A DNA stretch of 64,000 nucleotides. It comes from Pseudofrankia saprophytica (GTDB lineage Bacteria; Actinomycetota; Actinomycetes; Frankiales; Frankiaceae). How positions within the stretch are numbered: position 1 is the stretch's first letter; every line of letters begins with the position of its first letter. Positions 58,525-64,000 of this stretch are shown here, in pieces. The DNA lies in assembly GCF_000235425.2 (NCBI RefSeq), contig NZ_KI912267.1, forward strand, positions 107,456 through 171,455, read 5' to 3'. A program made the translations under genes and the position numbers. The notes under the pieces are model-generated. The model was given only the letters and a program-made list of their open reading frames with translations, was not told the origin of the DNA and did no database searches.

Positions 58525-58995
58525 ATGACGAGATGGCGGGCGGCCGGCCTGACGGTGGCGGCGGCGGCGCTGTTCGCCGCGGGGTGCTCGGGTGGGTCCG
58601 CCGCGGTGGCGGTGACGGGTGCGCCGGCGCCCACCGGTGAGACCGCGACGTCGTGCCGAGCCCTGCTGGACGCGCTGCCCGATTCCCTCGGCGACGGGCT
58701 GGACCGGCGTCAGGTCACCCCGCAGGGGGTGTCCGCCGCCGCGTTCGGCTCGGCGCCGGTCCTGGTCACCTGCGGGGCCGAGGGGGTCGCCGCCGGCTAC
58801 CGGCCGGACTCGGTCGTCTCCGAGCACGACGGCGTGAAGTGGTTCCCGGAGGACGCCGCTGGAAGGTCACGCTGGTCGACGCCGACCAGGCGGCCACAGG
58901 TGACGCTCACCTTTCCGGACGACGTCCTGCCCTACAACGTGATCGCAGCCGTCACCCCCGCGGTCCTGGCTCACACCGCCGACACCGCTCTCTGA
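58525..58995 (+). CDS. DUF3515 family putative lipoprotein
   Basis: 156 residues. Signal peptide TRWRAAGLTVAAAALFAAGC with lipobox AAGC. Mature part: CRALLDALPDSLGDGLDRRQ, APVLVTCGAEG (two cysteines that could form a disulfide), WFPEDAAGRSRWSTPTRRPQ and VTLTFPDDVLPYNVIAAVTP, the DUF3515 pattern. Found next to ddl and a RAM-domain gene in many actinobacteria; function unknown. Convergent with ddl. Confidence 0.9.
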   Translation: MTRWRAAGLTVAAAALFAAGCSGGSAAVAVTGAPAPTGETATSCRALLDALPDSLGDGLDRRQVTPQGVSAAAFGSAPVLVTCGAEGVAAGYRPDSVVSEHDGVKWFPEDAAGRSRWSTPTRRPQVTLTFPDDVLPYNVIAAVTPAVLAHTADTAL

Positions 58996-59068
58996 GCGCG
59001 GCGGGGCCGCAGGGGTACGGGGTGCGGGGTCCGCAGGGCTGAAGGGGCAGGGTTCGCGCGGGTTCGGC

Positions 59069-60211
59069 CTACCGGAGACCGCTGCCGTGATCCAGCGCCA
59101 GCTGGATGAGGCGATCGACCAGAGCCGGGTAGTCCAGGCCGCTGGCCGCCCACATCCGGGGGAACAGCGAGGTGGGGGTGAAGCCCGGCATCGTGTTCAC
59201 CTCGTTGAGGATCACCTCGCCGGCCGCGGTGAGGAAGACGTCGACGCGGGCGAGCCCGGCGCAGTCGAGCGCGCGGAACGCGGCGGCCGCCGCGGCGCGC
59301 ACCCGGTCGGCGATCTCGGTCGGCAGGTCGGCGGGCACGTCCAGGCGGGTGTTCGAGGAGACGTACTTGGCCTCGAAGTCGTAGAAACCGGCCGAGGAGT
59401 CGACGACGATCTCCGCCGGGGCGCTGGCCTCCGGCTCGCCGCCGCCGAGCCGGTCGAGCACCCCGCACTCGATCTCCCGGCCGACGATCGCCGCCTCGAC
59501 GAGCACCTTCGGGTCCGACTCACGCGCCGTCTTGATCGCGGTGTCCAGATCCTCCCAGGCGTCCACCCGGCTGATCCCGATGCTCGACCCGCCCCTCGCG
59601 GGCTTGACGAACACCGGCAGTCCCAGCCGCTCCTTGTCGGTGTCCAGCAGGGTCTCCCCCGCCCGCAGCACCGCGTACGGACCGACGCGCAGGCCGGCCG
59701 CCGCCAGCAGGGCCTTCATGTGCTGCTTGTCCATCGCGGCGGCGCTGGCGAACACCCCGGAGCCGACGTACGGAAGCCCGGCCATCTCCAGCAGGCCCTG
59801 GATCGTGCCGTCCTCACCGTAGGGACCGTGCAGGAGCGGAAAGACCACGTCGACGTCCAGGCCACCGGGGCTCCCGCCGGCTTCCGTCGCCGGGGCGGCC
59901 ACGGCCCCTGCCCCCGTGACGGGCTCCAACGCGACGAGGGCGGCCCCGTTCGGGTCAGGAGGAAGGATGACGCCCTGGCCCGCGCCCGAACGCACCTCGG
60001 GCAGCTCAAGACCGCTGCCGGCCAGGGCCGCCGGGTCGTCGGGCAGTACCAGCCACTGGCCGTCCGGCGTGATACCCACCGGCACGACCTCGTAGCGATC
60101 GCGATCCACCGCGGCCAGTACCCCACGGGCGGAGACACAGGAGATCGCATGCTCAGTGCTGCGCCCGCCGAACACGATCGCCAACCGGGGCCTTCGCGCG
60201 AAGCCAGCCAT
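59069..60211 (-). CDS. ddl: D-alanine--D-alanine ligase
   Basis: ATP-grasp ligase making D-Ala-D-Ala for peptidoglycan; cycloserine target. 380 residues. Signatures: LAIVFGGRSTEHAISCVSA (N-terminal, with the substrate-binding Glu), VFPLLHGPYGEDGTIQGLLE, VGSGVFASAAAMDKQHMKAL, FVKPARGGSSIGISRV, and the metal/ATP site in RVDVFLTAAGEVILNEVNTM followed by PGFTPTSLFPRMW. Tyr in HGPYGEDG is kept, consistent with D-Ala-D-Ala rather than D-lactate. Start ATG 60211. Confidence 0.97.
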   Translation of the reverse strand: MAGFARRPRLAIVFGGRSTEHAISCVSARGVLAAVDRDRYEVVPVGITPDGQWLVLPDDPAALAGSGLELPEVRSGAGQGVILPPDPNGAALVALEPVTGAGAVAAPATEAGGSPGGLDVDVVFPLLHGPYGEDGTIQGLLEMAGLPYVGSGVFASAAAMDKQHMKALLAAAGLRVGPYAVLRAGETLLDTDKERLGLPVFVKPARGGSSIGISRVDAWEDLDTAIKTARESDPKVLVEAAIVGREIECGVLDRLGGGEPEASAPAEIVVDSSAGFYDFEAKYVSSNTRLDVPADLPTEIADRVRAAAAAAFRALDCAGLARVDVFLTAAGEVILNEVNTMPGFTPTSLFPRMWAASGLDYPALVDRLIQLALDHGSGLR

Positions 60212-60635
60212 GCGGGGACAGTAGCCGATGGCATATTGCGGCCGGGTGAACCTCTTCTTATTGGCCCACTTCTCCCGGTTCTTTACGGCCTTCCGATGCG
60301 CTGGCCGGTGCGGGCGGAAGTCACCCGGAGTGGGCGACAAGCGGTGTCCGCGTGAGGCGGTGTGGGCGAGAAGTGGTGCCGCCCCCGAACCGGGTGCCGC
60401 CGGCCTGGGCGGCCCGAGCCGTCTGGTTGAATCCCCAGGGCCGACTGTGGTCGGCCCGAAGCCCCTGAGTCGTCGGATCGCGACCGAGAGTGATCGCGCG
60501 TCCGATCTTGGCCAGTACCCCGGGGGCGGGCCGCGGAGTTCGCCGCCAAGTACGGCGCCTCGTGGCCCGCCTCATCCGCCCGAGGGGCACCCCCGGACCC
60601 CCGGGAGTCCTGCCCCGACCGCGAGGAGGCGTCCC
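60212..60635. other. Divergent region ddl / murA
   Basis: 424 nt between divergent cell-wall genes. No supported gene. An AT-rich patch at 60228-60290 may carry the ddl promoter. A strong hairpin lies at 60438-60457 on the murA side. Confidence 0.4.
60438..60457 (+). other. Hairpin upstream of murA
   Basis: GGGCCGAC, loop TGTG, GTCGGCCC: a perfect 8-bp stem about 180 nt before the murA start, enclosed by a weaker CAGGG/CCCTG pair. Could be a murA leader structure or the boundary of the ddl promoter region. Confidence 0.4.
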
Positions 60636-62045
60636 ATGCCCCAGACCTCCCAGCCAGCCAGCCCCGCCGCCCCGCCGCTGGCCCCCACCGCGACCGATCG
60701 GCACCGGTACCGGATCATCGGCGGGCAGCCGCTGGTCGGCTCCGTCGAGGTCTCCGGCGCCAAGAACTCGGTGACCAAGCTCCTGGTCGCGACGCTGCTG
60801 ACGGACGAGCCGTGCACGCTGGCGCGGGTGCCCCGCATCGTCGAGGTCGACGTCGTCCTCGGGATGCTGGCCGAGCTCGGCGCCGAGGTCGAGTGGCTCG
60901 ACGACCACCGGGTGCGCATCGCGACGCCGCGTATCGCCGACGCGTCGCTGTCCGAGGCGTACTCGGGCGTCAACCGGATCCCGATCCTGATGATGGGCCC
61001 GCTGCTGCACCGGGTCGGTGAGGCCGTCGTCCCGCTGCCCGGCGGCTGCCGGATCGGGAAGCGCCCCGTCGACTTCCACCTGGCCGGGCTGCGCGCGATG
61101 GGCGCGGAGATCGTCGAGCAGGTCCGGTCGGTCCAGGTCAAGACGCTGGGCCTGCACGGCGCGCACGTCGAGCTGCCGTTCCCGAGCGTCGGCGCCACCG
61201 AGAACCTGCTGCTCGCCGCCGTCCGCGCGAAGGGCACCACGGTGATCTCGAACGCCGCCGTCGAGCCCGAGGTGATCGACCTCATCCTCTTCCTGCAGCG
61301 GATGGGCGCCCTGGTCGACGTCGAGGTGGATCGCACGATCGTGGTCCAGGGCGTGGACCGGCTGCACGGCGCCGACCACACCGCGATCCCCGACCGGATC
61401 GAGGTGGCCTCGTTCGCCGCGGCGGCGGTGGCGACGAACGGCCGCGTCGACGTGCGCGGCGCCCGCCAGGAGGACGTCGCGACGTTCCTGAACCACCTGC
61501 GCCGCCTCGGCGGCGAGTTCCGGGTCACCGACAGCGGGATCACCTTCTACCGGGACCGGGAGCTCACCGCGACCCACGTGCAGACCGACGTCCACCCCGG
61601 CTACATGACCGACTGGCAGCAGCCGCTGGTCGTGCTGCTCACCCAGGCGCGGGGCGCGTCGGTCGTCCACGAGACGATCTATGAGGACCGGTTCGGCTAC
61701 ACCCGCCAGCTCAACGAGATGGGCGCGAGCATCGCGCTGTCGACGACCTGCCTCGGCGGCAAGGCCTGCCGGTTCGCCTCCAGGGACTTCGAGCACTCGG
61801 CGGTCGTGTCCGGGCCGACCCCGCTGGTCGGCGGCGACCTGGAGATCCCGGACCTGCGCGCCGGCTTCGCCTACATCATGGCCGCGCTGGTCGCGGGCGG
61901 CGCCAGCATGATCTCGGGGACCCGGTTCCTCGAGCGCGGCTACGAGGACCCGGTCGGCAAGCTCCGCTCGATCGGCGCCCTCATCGAGACGCTGCCGCCC
62001 GCCACGGCCCTTCCCACCCAGCCGCCCGCGCCCGCGGCCGGCTGA
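60636..62045 (+). CDS. murA: UDP-N-acetylglucosamine 1-carboxyvinyltransferase
   Basis: First committed step of peptidoglycan synthesis: adds enolpyruvate to UDP-GlcNAc. 469 residues from ATG 60636 with GAGGAGG upstream. N-terminal VSGAKNSVTKLLVATLL (Lys-Asn of the active site); LPGGCRIGKRPVDFHLAGL with the catalytic Cys at residue 138, the fosfomycin-sensitive form; GATENLLLAAVRAKG; VHPGYMTDWQQPLVVLL; ISGTRFLERGYEDPVGKL. Terminal extensions are Pro/Ala-rich. Confidence 0.97.
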   Translation: MPQTSQPASPAAPPLAPTATDRHRYRIIGGQPLVGSVEVSGAKNSVTKLLVATLLTDEPCTLARVPRIVEVDVVLGMLAELGAEVEWLDDHRVRIATPRIADASLSEAYSGVNRIPILMMGPLLHRVGEAVVPLPGGCRIGKRPVDFHLAGLRAMGAEIVEQVRSVQVKTLGLHGAHVELPFPSVGATENLLLAAVRAKGTTVISNAAVEPEVIDLILFLQRMGALVDVEVDRTIVVQGVDRLHGADHTAIPDRIEVASFAAAAVATNGRVDVRGARQEDVATFLNHLRRLGGEFRVTDSGITFYRDRELTATHVQTDVHPGYMTDWQQPLVVLLTQARGASVVHETIYEDRFGYTRQLNEMGASIALSTTCLGGKACRFASRDFEHSAVVSGPTPLVGGDLEIPDLRAGFAYIMAALVAGGASMISGTRFLERGYEDPVGKLRSIGALIETLPPATALPTQPPAPAAG

Positions 62046-62166
62046 ACCGCGCGGCCGCGCGCGACCCGTTGGTTCCGGGGTTCGTGACCTCAGGACAACG
62101 GGGCTCCACCCGGGGCTTCACACCGGGCTTCACACCGGATCCGGCCGCGCTCCGGCCTGTATCGGC

Positions 62167-63255
62167 CTACAGGTCCGGGCGCGCCGGGGTCCGGCGGGCG
62201 GCCGCGGCCGCGTCGGCGTCCGTCCGGTACTCGGGGCCTGGCTCCCGGCTCATCAGGTCCTTGACGGCCTCCAGCGGCGGCAGTCCGTCGTAGAGCACCC
62301 GTTCCACCTGTCGGCTGATCGGCATGTGCACGCCGAGCCGGTCGGCGAGCGCGAGCAGCGGACGACACGAACGCACTCCTTCCGCCACCTGCCGCTGTTC
62401 GGCCAGCGCCGCCTCCAGCGTCATCCCGCGGCCGAGCTTCTCGCCCAGGGTCCGGTTGCGCGACAGCGGCGAGCAACAGGTCGCGACCAGGTCGCCGAGA
62501 CCCGCGAGCCCGGCGAAGGTCATGGGGTCGGCGCCCAGCGCCACGCCCAGCCGGGAGGTCTCGGCGAGTCCCCGGGTGATGAGCGACGCGACGCTGTTCG
62601 CCCCGAACCCCAGGCCCTCGACCATGCCGGCGGCGAGCGCGATGACGTTCTTCGTCGCACCGCCGAGCTCGCAGCCGACGACGTCGCCGTTCGTGTAGGG
62701 GCGCAGGTAGGGCGTCCAGCAGGCGGCCTGGACGGCGGCGGCGGTCGCGGCCGAGGCGCTGGCGATGACGGTCGCCGCCGGGTCCTCGGCCGCGATCTCC
62801 CTGGCCAGGTTCGGCCCGCTGACGACGGCGATCCGCTCCGGGCCGCAACCGGCGACCTCGCCGATCACCTCGCTCATCCGCCGGCTGCTGCCGTCCTCGA
62901 TGCCCTTCATCAGGCTCACGAAGACCGCCGACGGCTCGACCATCGGCGCCCAGAGGGCCAGCGCCGGGCGCAGCGCCTGCGCCGGCACGGCCAGCACCAC
63001 CAGGTCGGCCCCGGCCAGCGCCTCGGCCGGGTCGGACGTCGCCAGCACCTGGTCTGGTAACCGGACCTCGGGCAGGTAACGCGGGTTCTGATGCTCGCGG
63101 TTGATCGTCGCCGCCAGCGCGTCATCGCGGGTGACCAGGGTCACCCGCCGCCCGGCATCCGCGAGGATCTTCGCGAAGACCGTCCCCCACGACCCGGCGG
63201 TGAGCACCGCGACCGCGGGGCGCGGACCGCCGCCGTCACTGCCGTTCGTCGTCAT
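62167..63255 (-). CDS. gpsA: NAD(P)H-dependent glycerol-3-phosphate dehydrogenase
   Basis: Reduces dihydroxyacetone phosphate to sn-glycerol 3-phosphate for phospholipids. 362 residues. The dinucleotide loop reads T19-A-G-S-W-G24, where most family members have Gly at the first position. Further motifs: VVLAVPAQALRPAL, FVSLMKGIEDGS, VVSGPNLAREIA (catalytic region), LGGATKNVIALAAGMVEGLG with the catalytic Lys, GLAGLGDLVATCCSPLSRNR. A short polar tail follows. Start ATG 63255. Convergent with murA, divergent from cofC. Confidence 0.95.
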   Translation of the reverse strand: MTTNGSDGGGPRPAVAVLTAGSWGTVFAKILADAGRRVTLVTRDDALAATINREHQNPRYLPEVRLPDQVLATSDPAEALAGADLVVLAVPAQALRPALALWAPMVEPSAVFVSLMKGIEDGSSRRMSEVIGEVAGCGPERIAVVSGPNLAREIAAEDPAATVIASASAATAAAVQAACWTPYLRPYTNGDVVGCELGGATKNVIALAAGMVEGLGFGANSVASLITRGLAETSRLGVALGADPMTFAGLAGLGDLVATCCSPLSRNRTLGEKLGRGMTLEAALAEQRQVAEGVRSCRPLLALADRLGVHMPISRQVERVLYDGLPPLEAVKDLMSREPGPEYRTDADAAAAARRTPARPDL

Positions 63256-63592
63256 GCTGCCGAAGTCTCATCCACTCGTAACCGGCTCGTCGACCAGCCC
63301 GGCCGTACCGGGCTTGGGCCGACGTTATGTCAGTGCCATAGGTGGGACGCGGCCGCCACCATGGCGGGGCCCACGGTGGAACCCGCCGAACGTGGTCTCG
63401 CAGTGCGTGCGCTTCCCTGCCCATTCCCGCCCTCCGCCCATTCGGCTGGATCTGGATCCCGCGGGGAGTGCCCGTGGCACAGCCGGTGTGACAGATGATC
63501 GCCGGCATCGCCGCTGTGGAAACACCGCGCGGGCCGCGCGAGTTCTCGCCGGTGCCGCCCCGCCCCGCGAGGCGAGCCCATATGGTCGGGTC
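63256..63592. other. Divergent region gpsA / cofC
   Basis: 337 nt; no supported gene. It should carry promoters for both genes. Slightly lower G+C near 63320-63350; no confident promoter or operator was recognised. Confidence 0.4.
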
Positions 63593-64000
63593 GTGGCGGG
63601 CGGGCGACCCCAGGGGTGGATCGTCGTGCTGCCGTTGAAACGGCTGGGCGCGGCCAAGAGCCGCCTGGAGCACCCCGGCCGGGCGCTCCTGGCGCTCGCG
63701 ATGGCGACCGACACCGCCGCCGCGGCGGCGGCCGTCGGCCGCGATGTCGTGGCCGGCGTGCTGCTGGTGACCAACGACCCGGCCGCGACCGCCGCGATCA
63801 CGGGTCGCGCCGCGGACGGCGACGACGCCTCGGCCGGGTATCCCGCGGACGGTGGCGGCCCGGCGCCGGTGCTGGCCGTGCCCGACCTGCCCGACCGGGG
63901 GCTCAACGCGGCGCTGCGGCACGGCGCCAGGATCGCGGCGCGACGCTGGCCGGGGCACGGCGTCGCCGCGATGTCTGCCGACCTGGCGGCGCTGCGGCCG
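63593..64000 (+). CDS. cofC: 2-phospho-L-lactate/phosphoenolpyruvate guanylyltransferase CofC/FbiD (3' end cut)
   Basis: Makes the GDP-activated intermediate of coenzyme F420 synthesis. 136 codons are visible from GTG 63593. The nucleotidyltransferase start is GWIVVLPLKRLGAAKSRLEH, the CofC form of the family motif, followed by LLALAMATDTAAAA, VLLVTNDP, VLAVPDLPDRGLNAALRHGA and VAAMSADLAALRP at the edge (usual LxxDLPAL...). The gpsA-cofC neighbourhood is standard in actinobacteria. The ribosome site is weak, so the start is somewhat uncertain. Confidence 0.92.
   Translation, partial: MAGGRPQGWIVVLPLKRLGAAKSRLEHPGRALLALAMATDTAAAAAAVGRDVVAGVLLVTNDPAATAAITGRAADGDDASAGYPADGGGPAPVLAVPDLPDRGLNAALRHGARIAARRWPGHGVAAMSADLAALRP

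Overview
The window is a GC-rich stretch (coding DNA roughly 72% G+C by eye) of an actinobacterial chromosome. Gene content and order (infB-ylxR-nusA-rimP; ispG-rip-dxr; frr-pyrH-tsf-rpsB; dprA-comM-yraN; rnhB-lepB-rplS-trmD-rimM-rpsP-ffh-ftsY-smc; mutM-rnc-plsX-rpmF-coaD-rsmD-recG), the abundant GTG starts, the coenzyme F420 gene cofC, MEP-pathway isoprenoid genes and the very Gly/Pro/Arg-rich IF2 N-terminus all fit a filamentous actinomycete. Frankia or a close relative is my best guess, by inference only. No tRNA, rRNA, CRISPR array, transposase, prophage or defence cassette was seen.

Layout. 1-5.8 kb: minus-strand operon rimP-nusA-ylxR-infB (infB runs off the left edge). 6.2-7.4 kb: two plus-strand ferritin-like genes, one a lipoprotein. 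7.5-11.8 kb: minus-strand sulfate ABC importer (binding protein, CysT, CysW, CysA) ending in an Rrf2-type regulator. 12-24.3 kb: minus-strand run of a GNAT protein, ispG, site-2 protease, dxr, a PHB-depolymerase-like protein lacking its nucleophile serine, rlmN, cdsA, frr, pyrH, tsf, rpsB. 25-31.4 kb: M23 peptidase (+), then a XerC-like recombinase, an unknown protein, dprA, comM and yraN. 31.7-45 kb: DUF2469-rnhB-lepB, rplS, trmD, rimM, khpA, rpsP, ffh, ftsY, smc. 45-48 kb: a 1-kb low-GC non-coding stretch, a 64-residue coiled-coil protein, acylphosphatase, a small lipoprotein and a DUF2786 protein. 48-55.6 kb: mutM-rnc-plsX-rpmF-DUF177-coaD-rsmD-recG. 55.8-64 kb: rpmB, SCP2, thiD, a stand-alone RAM-domain protein, DUF3515 lipoprotein, ddl, murA, gpsA and a partial cofC.

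Most genes serve translation (initiation, elongation, ribosomal proteins, rRNA/tRNA modification), protein export (Ffh, FtsY, LepB), envelope building (MurA, Ddl, CdsA, PlsX, GpsA) and isoprenoid synthesis. Translational coupling is pervasive: many neighbours overlap by 4 nt (GTGA or ATGA).

The least ordinary signals are outside the genes. There is a ~185-nt repeat present twice in opposite orientation (after rpmB and between ffh and ftsY); a cloverleaf-like fold beside one copy; a set of perfect hairpins between housekeeping genes, two of which look like one family with paired changes in both arms; repeat-derived inserts inside xerC; a 20-nt perfect palindrome before the DUF2786 gene; and the unexplained 45.0-46.0 kb region. 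I did not find a clear new multi-gene system.
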